DNA of 64,000 nucleotides from Globodera rostochiensis (Eukaryota; Nematoda; Chromadorea; Rhabditida; Heteroderidae), in the NCBI GenBank assembly GCA_018350325.1, contig JAEVLN010000038.1, positions 372,001-436,000 on the forward strand. Direction: 5' to 3'. Both the position numbers and the translations under genes were made by a program. Numbering within the stretch: the stretch's first letter is position 1; every line of letters starts with the position of its first letter. This document shows positions 1 through 12,291 of this stretch, in pieces. Below the pieces are notes generated by a model. It saw nothing but the letters and a program-made list of their open reading frames with translations. It did no database searches and was not told the origin of the DNA.

Positions 1-201
1 GAAAAATATGGTAAAATTTTGTAGGGGAGTATCGTTGCCCTAAGGGCTAGAATCCTTAATTTTTTGAAACGATTCAAAGGTCCCGTTTTTCTTTTACAGT
101 AAAACTTAACCTGAATTTTTTCATTTTTTAAAAGTTTGTTTGCTTTTTATTTTGGTTATTTTCGGGTTTAATATATGTAGGGGTGATTTTGAAAAAATTA
201 G
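1..201. other. AT-rich intron sequence at the window edge
   Basis: No ORF or RNA gene is visible. The stretch ends in a TTAG acceptor at 200-201 that opens the first readable exon of the patched-related gene, so it is most likely intron. Upstream exons of that gene should lie left of the window. Confidence 0.5.
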
Positions 202-3200
202 CTTGGCGTACGCGAGTTGGAGGAGGTCGTACGGTTACTGAACATTGTGTCGGAACGTTTTGTGATGTTCAACAGCGAAAGTGGACGAAATGAAAGCTTC
301 AATGAATTTTGCGACAATTTTTGCACAATTAATGAGCCCATTCGGCACTTTCACGTGGGGCTAAATTTAAATATTTATTATCTGATATTAAAGAAAATAA
401 ATCTTATATTTCGGAATATTTAAATTATATATTATTTTTATTTATATTTAAATTTTGAATTTAATTTTTAAAATAGATTTTTTACTTTTAAATATTTGTT
501 AAAAATGTTTCGAATTTTTAGAGTGGTCTTTTACTGGAGCGCAATTTTGGCAACTCGTCCCTCGAGCACATTGATCTTGGCTACCCAATCACGTGAGCCC
601 CTTTTTGTCCTTTGAGATTTTTGGATTTTTTTGAAAATTTTCGTTCTTTAAACATGTGTCCAAATTTGGTAATGTTCATGCATTTGCTTATTATTTTTAC
701 TTAAAAAATGTTAGTATAAAAGCTAAAAATATTTATTCGGCTGAGATGAAGATTGGGGTTTTTTAGAATACTCCTTTTCAAGAAAATGTTTGTTGTACAT
801 TTCCCGGTCAGTCTTATTCCATTCGCTAGGCGGATTATGTTCCCATCCCTTTGGGGCATGCCTCTGCCAGGGGTCCTCCGAGGCCGCTGAAGTCCCCGGC
901 ATTTCATCCAATTGATCCAGCGATTCCATCGATGAGGTGGGGGTGCTGATCAATGGGTCATCCGCATCCTATTGATCAAATGGGAGGTAGGAAGGTGGAG
1001 GGCCGGGGAGGGGAAAAATGTTCTAAAAAAAACCATTTTTTGTTGTCCAAGGCCGCTCATATCGATTGCCAGCTCCTCTCTGAGCTCTAGGGCAATGAAA
1101 AGGAGGGGGGCCACAAGGGATCTTAAGTCGCTGTCCGAAACCCCCTCGGGGAGCATGTTGATGTATGCCGTTTCGCCGGCGTCGTTTTGTGTGGCGACAA
1201 AAGGAAATGGGTAGTTCACATTGATGAATTTTTTGGTCGGCAAATCTGGCAGGATTTTGAGTTTTTAACCAAATTAGCTACTGGGCCATGTCCGGGGTGG
1301 CCCACTTACAAGGTGCGTAACTGTCCTTATTTGAGGCCTCCGTCCTTATTTTGTCCTTATTTTTCGAATTTTGTGAGATTTTCATTTTGACCCCCACTGT
1401 CCTTATTTTGAAAAATTTTAGTTACGCACCCTGCCCACTTACCAAGCATCTGGATGAGTGCGTACTCTATGGTACGGGCAAATTTGTCCGATAACTCCTC
1501 AGCCAACAGAAGCATTTGTAATTTTGCGCCAAATGCTTTTGGCGCAAATGAGGAGTAGTTGTCCGGCACGATGTGCCGATGCATTCCACCGTAGTCCAAT
1601 TGTCTTCTGCGCACATCCCCTTGCCCCACATAACGAAGGCCAAAAATGCTGAGTTTGTCCGGGAGGCATTTGATGTAAACGCCCTTAGGGCCTGGCTCCT
1701 CTGACAAAGCAGCTGCCAATTCCCGAAGTGCAGCATTGCGCATTTCGACCAGCTCCTCTTCTGATAAAATTGAAAATAATTAAATTCATTTGAATGTCAA
1801 TTTATTTTAATTTTACTTGTTTTGTTTTTAAAGGCGGATGTTTCCAACGCCTTCAGCCCAATCCAAATTCTTGACGCGCCGTTTTTTTGAACAGCTTCAA
1901 TTTCTTGGTTTAACTCCTTAAATCCTGGGAGATTTTTGTGGTGGCGTTCGATGTGCCCCCATAACGCATTCATCGGGGTGCCTCCAATTTTACAGTCACA
2001 ATTTCCTTCCGCGCGGCAATAAAATGTGCGCGTTTTACAGTTGTTTTTTTTGACGCGCCAAAGATGTTCGGGAGCGAGTAGGAAATATTTTTTTAAAATT
2101 CGCTGTTGCTCCCCAGCAGCGGCCCAATCTTCCATTTTTTTCTGGCAAAAGTGACTTAATTTAACACAGTGTACTGTACTATAATAAAGTTGGGTGAAAT
2201 ATGTAAGTATGCAATGCAAATGGGAAAGAAGCAGAATGAACACGATCAGCGGGGACCGTTGGGGAATGAATCATTTTTACAAAATCAATTCTCTCTCACA
2301 TTTAAAAAGCAACATCCCCCCAGACGGGTTATTTTCTTTACAACGAATTGAAATAAAATTGAAAAAAGTGCTGTTCCATTAAATTCCCCTTCCTACAGGA
2401 CCGTTCTTGGCCGCCAACTGCACATGGACCCGCACTTTTTCGGTGTCAAGGTGGTTGGTGGTAGTGGTGGACGGTTGCCAATGACAATTTGGCCCTAATT
2501 CAAAAATTGATTTTAATCAGTTACTTATTTTGAAATGCTAAGATAAATTCCCGTTTAACTAAGGTGGCGGTGCCCGACTCAAATGGCACAGTGCGCAATG
2601 TTTCGGTGAACCAACTTCGAACTGCGAATGGGCAGTCAGTGTTTGATGCACCTAATGTATGGGCGAAAGGATTATAATGAAACAATTTCTTTTTTTAACT
2701 GCTTCTTTACGGTTTTTGATTCAAATTTTAATGTATTTATGAAAATCAATTATTTCTCTTTTTTTAATATTCGAATTTAAACTTAAAAATTAGTTGAATA
2801 TACAAAACAAAAATTTCAGTCCCAACAGCCCAACAACATTCGCGAGATTGCACTAGTCGGCCTGCAATTCCGTGCGGAGCGCTCCCACGGAATTTCCAAG
2901 GAGGCGATGTCGACGTGGGAACGAAATGTGCGCCAATTTGTGCGAAGGTGGAATGTTTTAATTATAATTAAATTAAATATTTTGGAGAGATTCATTGGTA
3001 AAGTCGTTGGCTTTTGAACATTCGTTATAAAAATCGATGATACTGTATTCCAGTTTAATTAATTCATCAAGAATTGAAGATAAATTTTTATTTCAATTAT
3101 AATATTTTAAAATTTCAGCGAATTTCAAAGTGATGTTGTGAAGGCGTTGGTTTTGTCCGAGACAATTCTGACGGACGAAGTAAATTTTAAATTAAATAAA

Positions 3201-6200
3201 AATTTTAATTTAAATTTTAAATAATTTATTTAGGTTGTTCGTGCTGGGCTCACACTTCTGCCCTTTCTGCTCATCGGATTCTCAATTATGGTGGTCTTCT
3301 CATCCTGCACGATGAGCATGTCACAATTTTGTCAAAAATATGAAAATATAAATAAAATTAATTATATTGAATTTTTAAGTAAATAATAAATATAGCGGCC
3401 ACATTGTGGAAACCACATCCATAAGCAAAAGAATGCAGAAAATTTGTCGAAATATTAGTAAAATAATTAAAATTTTGATTGATTTTCCAAATCTTTGATC
3501 ATTGAATTTTTTGACAATTTAAATTTTTCAGCTCCGCTTTTTATGTGCGTCAAATGGGAGCGCAGAAAATTCTCCTCGCGGTAGTCGCCTGTTCGTGCCC
3601 GTTCATGGCTTGTGGTTGGTGCGAAGCTCGGGCAAATTGCTTGACCATAAATTACTCTAAATCCTCAAAAAACATTTTATTTGATTTCAAAAATGCATTC
3701 AATTTTTAAATGACATTTTAAAATGCTTAGGACTATTTTGGTTTCAAAATATTTAACTTTTCACTAAAAATTGTGCAAATTGGACAAAGTTTATTATTAG
3801 GGACGATGGACTACAGTATGATGCCAAAAATAAGCAAAAATCGACATTTTTAATTTTAAAATATTAATTTTAGGCACAGCGCTTGGCGGCATGTTTTGGC
3901 TGGGCTTTCGTTTTGGTGCTTTTTTTAAATTTTAGTTTGGATTTGGGTTCTCTAAATTTTATGTTTTATTATGCAAATATTTTTTTTCAAAGGTTCGCTG
4001 CTTTGTGTAACTCCGTTTTTGGTACTTGCGATTGGCGTTGACGACGCTTATTTGATGTTATTTTTTTTTTTGTTTTAGAAAATTTAGTTTTAAAAATTAA
4101 GGTTGAACGCATGGCAGAGGCTTAGGGTCAGGTAAGAAAAATTGGATAAATAAAAAATATGGAGAAAATTCCTTTTTCATTTTTAAGGCTGGAAGAACGT
4201 CTTGAACAGGAGGGCAGGTCGGTGTCCGTCCAACAAATTGTACAGCGACTGATGGCCGATGTGATGGTGGACACCGGTTCGATAGCAAAAACTTTTAATG
4301 ACACGAAAACTTTTGCATTTTTCCAGGGGCGTCCATAACGATTACTGTAATTTGAACATTCTCATCTGACACTTTGAAATTTACAAATTTTTAACAGACA
4401 TTGACTAATGTTTTGGCATTTGCGATCGGTGCCTTCACGCCAACACCAGAAGTAATTGTTTGGTTTTAAATTTATTTTGAAATTTCTTGAAAATCCAAAT
4501 TCTTTCAGATACAATTGTTTTCCATCGGTAATGCCAGTGCCATTGTTATGGTGTACATATATCAGGCAATCCATTATTTTTATAAACCTATATATTTTTT
4601 TATTTAACATGCTTGAATAAATAATACATATATATTTATAGTATTTTATATTAATGAAATTTTTTATAATTTATCTATAAAAAATTTTTTTTATTAAATA
4701 CAATATTTAGTTAAATAAAATAACTTTTAAGGAAATTAAAAATTTAAGTGGACAGTGTTCGGTTCGGCTATGGCTATATTTGGGCGTTGGGAATTTCGTA
4801 CGCATCCGGCAGCAATTGCGGAAACGCCATCAATAGGTAAATAAATAGTGTAAGTGTTGTGGTAAAAATTAATCATTTTTATGTAGTGGAATTTTTGAAT
4901 GTTTGTAAAAAAATGCAAAAATTATTGCAAATTGAGTTACAGATACACCACCGTCGCCCGATTCTTCCATCGGCGGCACATCGGCCATTGAAGACAATGG
5001 TACGTATTTATAGGGGAGATTTTGAATAAATAAAAATCTTCCATTTAAAAAAACCCTTAAAAATAGAGTATTCGGAAACTTTCAGAAAAAAGAATTAATT
5101 GATTGCTTATTTATTATTAAATTTAATCGAAAAGTCTAAAAATTTGCAAAAATTTATCAAAAGCTTCTGCGGACAGCGGCATCGTCAAGGGCTCCTTCTC
5201 AATGTCGACTGTTAGCGGCGAAGGCTCCGGAGCGGAACGTCGGCGAGGCGGAATTTGCCAAATGTTCTGGCGATTCGTTCGCGCCACCTGTTCAAAGTGA
5301 CACATTTTTAAGATAAAGAACGTTTGTTGGCGTTTTGATTTTTTTTTTTTGAAAAAAAATTTGAATTCTGAATGATTAAACGTAAATTTCTCTCCAAGAC
5401 TGCTCCATTTGTATTGTCGCGTTCTCACCAACAATGCGTGTGCCATCGGTGTGATGGTACTTCTTGCAGGTATACGGTAATCGGTTGAAATCCAACCGCA
5501 TGTCCGGGAACAGGACGTTTCGGCCCCGCCGTTTCGGCCCCGCCGTTTCGGCCCCGACGTTTCGACCCCGCCCTTTCGGCCCCGCCGTTTCGGCCCCAAG
5601 GACGTTTCGGCCCCGGACGTTTCGGCCCCAAGGAAATGTGATTTCATCGAAAAAAAAATTTTCGAAATCGAAATTTTTTATTTCGGTTTTCGAAAAAAAG
5701 CTCGAAATTATAGAACTTTTCGACGTAACCCAGATGCATATAAAGAAAAATACATCATAGTTTTCACATATTACGTACTTTATACATCTTTGAGCTTAGG
5801 GCGAGTTAAGCCTAAGCCTAAGCCTAAGCTTAGGTTGGCTTAGGCCTAGGCCTAATAAGGAAACCCAGCTCTTTTTAAATGATTCGAGGCCAAATTGGTT
5901 TTTGAATTTCGAAAAAATGTTAGAATTTGAGCTTGGGCTTGAATTTGAAGAATCGGATTTTACTCGTCAAAAATTTTTGGGATTTCTTTTTGGGTTTCTA
6001 ATTACCAATGAGCCCCTAAATTTCTTGCAAATTTTCAGAAATAAATATTAATTTTGTTATGTTTTAGTTCATCTGAAAAAAATTTCTGAATAAATATTGG
6101 TCGGTGAATATGCAAGAAAGAAATTGCAGGGTGGGGCCGAAACGTCCGGGGCCGAAACGTCTGGGGCCGAAACGTCCCGGGGCCGAAAGGGCGGGGCCGA

Positions 6201-8906
6201 AACGTCGGGGCCGAAACGTTCCGAAAAGACCCCCACTCGCATGTCCATGCATAATGCAAAGAATCGCTTCAATATACTTTAAAATTATTTCACCATATTA
6301 ATATATTAGTCGGATAGATATATTGATTAAGAAACATGAAATATTGATTAAAATATAGATCAAAACGCCAAAATTAGCATTTTTATTTAGGCTACATGTA
6401 CACCTCCATCTATGGTTTGCTAAATATCCGAGCCGAATTGCGGCCTGAACAACTGTTTTTACGTTCCTCTGACATCATTGTGCTGCTACGCCTGCGCAAC
6501 GAGTTGCCACTTTGAATTTGGCGCCAAATTAAAAATCGCTGTTCAGATACATTATGCCATTCTACGCGGTCTGCATGGTGTTCGTGAACAAGCCCGGCAA
6601 TTTCACAGACCCAATTCAGCGTCAGAAATTGCATTCACTGGTGCACCAATTTTAATTTTTTTTTCAATTTAAGTATTTTTAATATTTGCAATTGACAGGA
6701 AAAATTAGTTAAAAACAATAACGAAACCCTAATTTCAACGAGTTTTTAGGTTTCCGATTTTGAGAGGTTGCCCAGCTCAGTTGGTCGTTTCTCCACCAAA
6801 TTTTGGTTGCGCGACTATGAACAATTTGTGGAGCAGGATCCTGAGGCAGTTACTAATTTGAAAAATTAGAAATTTTTTTTAAAATTCGATTAAAAAAAAG
6901 CCCTAGCGGGCTCTTCGAACCTTTTCATGTTGATTTTAGGATGCAACGCCACCATTGAACGACCTCGCTGCTTTTGAAGGTGGTTTGATTTACTGTTTGT
7001 TTAATTAGTTTTAGAAATTTGTTTTTCAGTTGAAAATATATTTTTAATAGGAATTCCCTTAACGGAACGGAAGCGCAACGAATTAAGCGAATTTCTCCAA
7101 TGGCCCGAATTTCAGGTGGCGTTTTAAGTCTAATTTTCTAATAAAAATAAAATCAGAAATAAAAATAAATTAATAGTTTTTAAAATTAAAATTTAAGTTT
7201 TGGAACGGCTTTCTGAGGTTGGAACCTTTGGGCGACAACCACTCGTCCTCTGAGCAAATTTTGAGCCGATTTTTCTTCACCACCGCGTCCTATGGGGCCG
7301 AGTTGCGGGATTGGTCCCAGCGCGAAGTGTTGCTGGGCCAGTGGCGCAGGGTTGCTGATTCGGTGGGAATTTTTTTGCAAAATTTGGGGGAAATCGATGT
7401 TTATAGTATCCAGAGCTGGAGGTCAGCGTGTACGTAAGTGCCTTTTATGGTGGTCGTTCAAATCGACCAATTGAATAAATGCTAACAAAATTTTGATCAT
7501 TCCAGGAAGATGATGCAAAATTTCTGGATCTGATCCCAACGATGGTAATATAATTTTTCCCCTGGACAATTCAAATAATTCATACATTCTAAAATTATAT
7601 TTGGTGGCATTCTGTTAAAAAAATGATTTAGCATTCTGTTTTAGATTCCGCAGACCATCCAGGTATTCGCGTGTCGGTGGTAAAATTGAATAAATTTTTT
7701 TGACGAGATTTTAACAAAATTTTCTGATTAGTCCTCGGCCTGCACTTTGCTTTGCATGTTTGTTGTTTGTCTGTTGTTCATGACCAACCCGGGCGCTCTG
7801 CTGGTCTCCAATTTCGCCATTTTCTCCACTTGTATTGGTGAAAGTTCAAAATTGGAATGTGTGGTGTAACCAATCAATCTCTGTGGACAGGTGTTTTTGG
7901 CATCCAATCACTGCTCGGCACCGGTCTTGACCCGATCTTTATGAGGTAAAGCTGGAAGCCTATTTTGAAATCTGTGCGAGAACCAAAATTCCCGAAACCA
8001 AAACTTAGCCTAGAGACTCAGCACGAGAACAAGACCTGAAAAACCCCAAGACCTTTCTCGAGTCGAGACCGAGACTAGAAACCGGCGGGGATGGACAAGG
8101 GGATCCTTTGCGGGAGCGAATGCAAAATACGGGGTACCCGGCTCCCCAGAAGGGATCGATCCCTTGCGGGGTCCTACCTAAAGCTCCACTGTGTTCCAGC
8201 GCTGCCATCATGTCCATCGGCTTCTCCGTGGACATTCCGGCACACATTGCTTACCATTTCTATAAGACTAAAGTGGACGAAAAAGGCCGGACTCTGAGTG
8301 TGGAGCAGCGGCTCAGCGACTGTTTGGCGGCCATTGGTCCGTTTCTGCTGTTTGTATTGAAACAAATGCCTTGGCAGGGTACAGTAATTCCCTACCTACT
8401 GTACAAAATCAGGTTTCCCCGTATTGGAGGCTGGCCTGTCCACACTAATCTGCACCTCCTCACTGTTTTTTGTCGACCTGCACATGGCCAGGGCAAGTAC
8501 CGTATACTTCTTTAATCACTTCCCCATCGATCATTAACAACAAAAAAAATGTTAATACACACCAAAAACTGCTTCTTACAGTATCCTCTCAAAATTCATT
8601 GCAGTATGCTATAAAATACGCTCAAGCATTTGGCAGGTGTTCGCCAGCACAATGACGCTGGTGGTGGCCATCGGGCTGCTGCACGGATTGCTGGTCATTC
8701 CAGTGATGTTCTCCCTGTTTAGCACCGTATGGCCTACAGTGTCCGGAAGCGTTGTGTGGCCTACGGTATTCACAAACGGCGATGGCACCGGTACAACTAA
8801 ACCAGGTCGTAAGCAACAAATTGCGCGCACGCGCTCGCTGTTGTGCCGCAAGGGTTCCATCGGTGTGCCGCCTACCGTACTTACAGTAAACCAGCAGGAA
8901 CGATAA
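202..8906 (+). CDS. Patched-related (PTR/PTCHD-type) sterol-sensing-domain membrane protein, 5' incomplete
   Basis: Thirty-three exons join in phase to 911 codons: 202-354, 522-592, 2399-2450, 2564-2656, 2820-2947, 3119-3179, 3234-3319, 3532-3614, 3874-3915, 3993-4056, 4102-4131, 4188-4276, 4327-4346, 4398-4451, 4509-4565, 4749-4836, 4943-4999, 5164-5296, 5399-5469, 6391-6502, 6547-6640, 6750-6845, 6940-6979, 7051-7115, 7198-7362, 7407-7433, 7506-7544, 7645-7662, 7732-7837, 7891-7945, 8200-8336, 8413-8492, 8637-8906. Family landmarks in order: FCDNFCTINEPIR, PHFFGVKV, the sterol-sensing block ending VVACSCPFMACG-TALGGMFWLGFRFG, the diagnostic AIGVDDAYLM (3993-4056), CMVFVNKPGNF, KFLDLIPTM, IGFSVDIPAHIAYHFYK and VDLHMAR-VFASTMTLVVAIGLLHGL. 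These are RND-like multipass proteins; nematode members act in cuticle, moulting and lipid traffic. The exact orthologue number is not assignable. Introns starting at 4566, 6846 and 8493 use GC donors. A BED-like gene sits in intron 2 and a foldback element in intron 19. Confidence 0.9.
723..2135 (-). CDS. Unknown protein with BED-finger-like N-terminus, nested in the patched-related gene
   Basis: Four exons on the minus strand, 2135-1817, 1760-1443, 1245-1034 and 968-723, join in phase to a 364-residue protein. All three introns are GT-AG. Near residues 30-75 the sequence has Cys and His spacing (FYCRAEGNCDC ... LWGHIERHH) resembling a BED-type zinc finger, which would bind DNA. The middle exon is a conserved-looking block (GVYIKCLPDKLSIFGLRY) that I do not recognise. 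The C-terminus is acidic and Ser/Pro-rich, then basic. The whole gene lies inside intron 2 of the plus-strand patched-related gene, so the two are transcribed convergently through each other. BED fingers often come from hAT transposases, so this may be a domesticated element or a lineage-specific gene family. Intron 2 carries a small inserted element right behind its splice donor. Confidence 0.6.
1310..1432. mobile_element. 123-bp MITE with 10-bp target duplication at a splice donor
   Basis: Near-perfect terminal inverted repeats AAGGTGCGTAACT / AGTTACGCACCCT bound a short interior with several TGTCCTTATTT phrases. Exact 10-bp copies of GCCCACTTAC flank it at 1300-1309 and 1433-1442. A 9-10 bp duplication suits the Mutator superfamily. 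On the minus strand the duplicated word is GTAAGTGGGC, the first ten bases of intron 2 of the nested gene. Confidence 0.8.
2136..2398. other. Intron sequence upstream of the nested gene
   Basis: This is the rest of intron 2 of the patched-related gene and should hold the promoter of the nested minus-strand gene. I see no repeat and no coding signal. Confidence 0.4.
5506..6237. mobile_element. Foldback element, GTTTCGGCCCC arrays, in intron 19 of the patched-related gene
   Basis: The left end (about 5513-5632) is a tandem run of variants of CGTTTCGGCCCC. The right end (about 6128-6222) is the same run in inverse complement (GGGGCCGAAACG). The two arrays form long terminal inverted repeats around an AT-rich core of about 490 bp. 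The 9-bp word CGCATGTCC flanks it at 5497-5505 and 6238-6246. No transposase ORF is present, so it is non-autonomous. The insertion begins 37 bases after the splice donor and leaves the exons intact. The form matches foldback elements, and the duplication size suggests MULE. Confidence 0.85.
5805..5855. repeat. Interstitial telomere-like (GCCTAA)n / TTAGGC patch
   Basis: Inside the foldback core there are about three head-to-tail GCCTAA units (AAGCCTAAGCCTAAGC) followed by inverted TTAGG/TTAGGC words. TTAGGC is the telomere unit of most nematodes. The patch is only about 50 bp and imperfect. Confidence 0.5.
7985..8080 (+). repeat. Degenerate copy of the CTCGAGTCGAGAC repeat family
   Basis: In intron 30 of the patched-related gene the run AAAAACCCCAAGACC-TTTCTCGAGTCGAGACCGAGACT resembles the right half of the intact element at 14151-14334. 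A third scrap (CCGAGACTCGAGACC) lies near 11340-11362. No target duplication was found for either scrap. Confidence 0.45.
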
Positions 8907-9588
8907 AGAAAGGGGCATAGGTCATTATGCTAATGGATTTACCTTGAATACAAACAAAAAATGTTACGGGTTTCAAAAATGCTTTTCATTGTCTTTCCAT
9001 TTTTTTATTTCAATGACAAATTAAAATATTTACAGTCAAAGGGTTAGGGTAGAATTTTAGAAAGAATTTTTTGCATTTTCAAGGTAAATTTTTGGAATTT
9101 CTTTTTGTGACTTTTTAACCCTTTGGCTGTTATATTATGCAAACAATTATTAGACTGTTAATATTTTTTCCAAGGTGGTCAAAATGGGAAAGGATACCTT
9201 ACCTACCTCTGCCACCAGCAGGTTGATAAATTTTGTTAAATTCTTCTTAGTATTTAAAATTTTACCCGTCAATATGGCACCTTTATGCTCAATATATAAT
9301 CCTTTTTTGTTTGTTTTTGTATTTGCATTGTCGTTTGGTTAGTTCATATTTTCACTGATAAAGTTGGAAAATTAAATAAATTAACCATTTACCCCGCCTC
9401 TGCTATTTCAAATGATTCGTCACCGGAAGTTCGTTAGTCCGACATTTTTTAAAAATAAATTTAATTGAAATGAAATAATTAATCCATCTTATTTTAATTT
9501 AATGTTAAATTTTTTTTATCCATAATCAAACGTATTATGAAAAAAAAAGTTTATTATAATTGATGGTGGCATCCTGTTCTCGGCACTT
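8907..9588. other. Convergent intergenic region
   Basis: It lies between the stop of the patched-related gene (+) and the stop of the tweety-like gene (-), so it holds both 3' untranslated regions. It is AT-rich, with no repeat or coding signal that I can support. Confidence 0.5.
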
Positions 9589-12291
9589 TCAATATTTTTT
9601 GTATACAAATGTGCCAAAAGAGCTCTGTGAGGCGTCCCCGGGCGGTTGAAGGTCATGTGTGCTGGAGATGGAATAGTGCTGATAACCGCCAGACACTGGA
9701 ATGCTTTTATACGCGTCCGGGCTAATGGTCGAATTCTGAACATTTTCAAATCAGAAAGTTTTTAAATCTTTTTTTGCCTGAACCCATCCGGGCAAATAGG
9801 CCCTCAAGGAGATGCCACCATCGTCGGCATTTTCCCAACAATTTGCTGTGATCAGCAGTGCCAACAGAACGAGACAGAATGGCATTGAGGCAAGCGCAAG
9901 CAGCTAAAAAACAAAAAATTATTAAAATGTAATAAATTCATTATTTTACAGTCATATAGTTGAATTCGAAAATAAAGCATGGTATTTCCCCATAAAACAG
10001 ACTCCATACAATTTCAACGACTGACATTACACCGGTTTCGTAATCGCCGATTATTAAAATTGGTTTGGTCCCCGACCCCTCGGGGGCGGAAAGTCGTGGG
10101 GGGGCAGGGACGAAAACCACGACTTAAAAAACGGGGGTCGGGTTTTCCCCAGCAAAAAAACTCCGAAAAATTCAAAAAAGTCGTGGTAAAGGACGAAAAC
10201 CCCGACCAAAAAAGTCGGGGTCGGGAGACCAACCCTAAATAAAATCGTATTTCTCTCCCAATTCATTCTCTCACGTATAGTGTGAGCCACAATGTGTTGA
10301 GCGGTGCCGCCTCAGCCCGACAATTTTCGGCATTTACACCAATTCGTTCAGCCTTCAGATCGGCCAAAAATTCAGGCAGTGCAATAGCAGCGGCATCGGC
10401 ACTCCCTGCTGATTGGTCATTGGCAAAATGGCCCGACACATAGTGGGCTATGGCCAGGTCTTGGGCCTTGAAAATTAAAAAAATATTGATTTGTTCCAAA
10501 TTTTAATCGGTTTTCATGGCATAGGTATCAATCAAATTGAAAAAGCCAACCGTCTGCTGCTCTTGGCCACAAAGCGCTAAATCAGACAATTTGTAAATGT
10601 TTAGAGCTGATGGAACGTTTTATTCATCATTACTGCCAGTCGTGTACTTACGACTTTTTCGCCATGATGGTATTTGGAAAATTAATTTAATAATTAGGAA
10701 TTTTAATTTATTTAGGTATACATTTTTAATGAACTTTAAATTACCTAAATGTGCGTGTGCCTGCACGAGCAACGCTCCGCCAAGTGCGAGCATCAGCGGC
10801 GCTGCGCAAAGCAGCGCGATTGCAGCACTGAGAAAAAGGAATTAGTATAATTTTCTAATTTAGCAAAACGATAAGGCTAAGTTAAAATAAGTTGACACCT
10901 CGCAAGCGTGCGACGGACGCGCGCACGCCTGCCACCATAAGCGCTTGCGGCGTGAGTCTTTGCCGACGCTGCGAGATGGTCGCCGCTGGGCAGATAAAGT
11001 CTTGGGCTTTGGTTCATGCCTTAAAATGGAAAACCAAAAATTGGAATCTTCGAAGATCTAAAGAATTGATCTCGTTTGATCATAAAATAGATTATTTTGA
11101 TCAGAAATGATGAAAACACTGGTGCTACAGTTACCAACCAATTAAGGTGGCGAACAGGCAAAGCACCAGCGTAGTCAGATAGAAGATGAACACAAAGAAT
11201 ATCAGGAACAATGTTGGCACGGACGGCATCAACAGAGCATGGAACTGATAGCCCAACTCGCGCACGTCCTCAAACTTCATAACAAAGCATGCATATTGAT
11301 TAATGTTAGAGATGTTCAAGATCCAAAATTTTCAGGCCTCAAGACCGAGACTCGAGACCAAGCCACAATAAATATTTGGTGAGTAAAACACAGTTAGTGA
11401 AACGATGGCCCCTAAACATCGTATGTGCCACTCCAACCTTGCGAAGCAGTTCAGCAGCAGCGTCCTTGTTGTGACGTTCAATTCGACGTCCAGGCGGCAC
11501 ATCGTCATCCCGAAGCTCATCTGCGGTGTGTTCCGGCGGCCCAGTCACCGCAGTGCCGGGCCCAACTGCTGTACTTGCAGAGGCAAGCTCACCAAGCGCG
11601 CACGCGTACACTTTAAATTTTCATTTAATAGTAGGCGGCAACTGTTTTATTGTTGTAAAAAAACTAACGTGCACATGCAAGCACTAGGCATGCCCATAAT
11701 GACATGCACACTGCAAGCAACAGTGCGCGCTGACATCGAATTGGCCCATGCGGCTTCTGCGGTGATATCCATTTTTGGATTTTGGTTCCTTTATTTGACC
11801 AGTTTGGTCCAGGGGACTCTTTTGTCTGGAGACATTTTGTCCAGGAACTTTAAAAGTCGCCTAAATGTTGCCTACCTCATCTGTTGAGAATGCGTCGACG
11901 CCGGAGGCGGTTGAGGGGGTGGTTGATGTGCGTGCGCCGCCTTCCGTTTTAGACAAGCTGCATTTAATGAACGATGTGCCGCGACGGGACGTGCACAGCA
12001 CGAACAGTACGATAAGCAGCAACAGAATGCAGCCAGCAGTTAATGCTCCGAGTAGACTATAAATGTATCAAGAATGTCGGTTTGTCTAGGCACCGGCGCT
12101 ATCTTGGTTTTCTTCGTTAAAAAACTCAATTTTCCCTGACGGCGTATGCCGACGCTTCCGGCGTTTTATTTTTCCTTTTATTTTTACGCGTCACCAAAAT
12201 TGTACAAAAGTGCAAAAAGCAGGTCGGGTTGGCTCGGCATGTATACGTCGAAGAGGAAGCCGAGCGAGGACAAAGACGGCAGATCCGCGCT
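9589..12291 (-). CDS. Tweety-like (TTYH family) multipass membrane protein, 5' exons uncertain
   Basis: Minus-strand exons read from about 12291 down to the stop at 9589-9591. Successive exons give a first membrane segment (LTAGCILLLLIVLFVLC), a second (QRALLLAVCMSLWACLVLACA), a charged extracellular loop, two close segments (PTLFLIFFVFIFYLTTLVLC and SAAIALLCAAPLMLALGGALL), a second extracellular stretch with Cys, a fifth segment (MPFCLVLLALLITA), and a Tyr/Ser-rich cytosolic tail of 48 residues in the last exon (9735-9589). Five segments in a 2+2+1 layout, with an ALCGQEQQ block after the fourth, fit tweety homologues, which are linked to volume-regulated anion conductance or membrane-lipid handling. 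The donor after about 10523 seems to be GC rather than GT. Prominin has a similar layout and is the main alternative. The start codon was not located. Confidence 0.55.
10057..10236. repeat. Small inverted-repeat element rich in CCCCGAC / GTCGGGG
   Basis: It lies in an intron of the tweety-like gene. The ends read GGTTTGGTCCCCGACCCC and, inverted, GGGGTCGGGAGACCAACCC. The interior repeats GTCGTGG...GGACGAAAACC twice. Scraps with the same words lie at about 58848-58915 and 61372-61450. No clean target duplication was found. Confidence 0.55.

Noticed and set aside
5123..5647. 174-codon ORF rich in GAETS/GPKR repeats
   Set aside because: It is a translation of the GGGGCCGAAACG array plus antisense of patched-related exons, not a gene.
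9589..12291. Prominin
   Set aside because: It has a similar membrane layout, but the extracellular parts are far too short for prominin and the block after the fourth segment fits tweety. Kept as an alternative in the entry.
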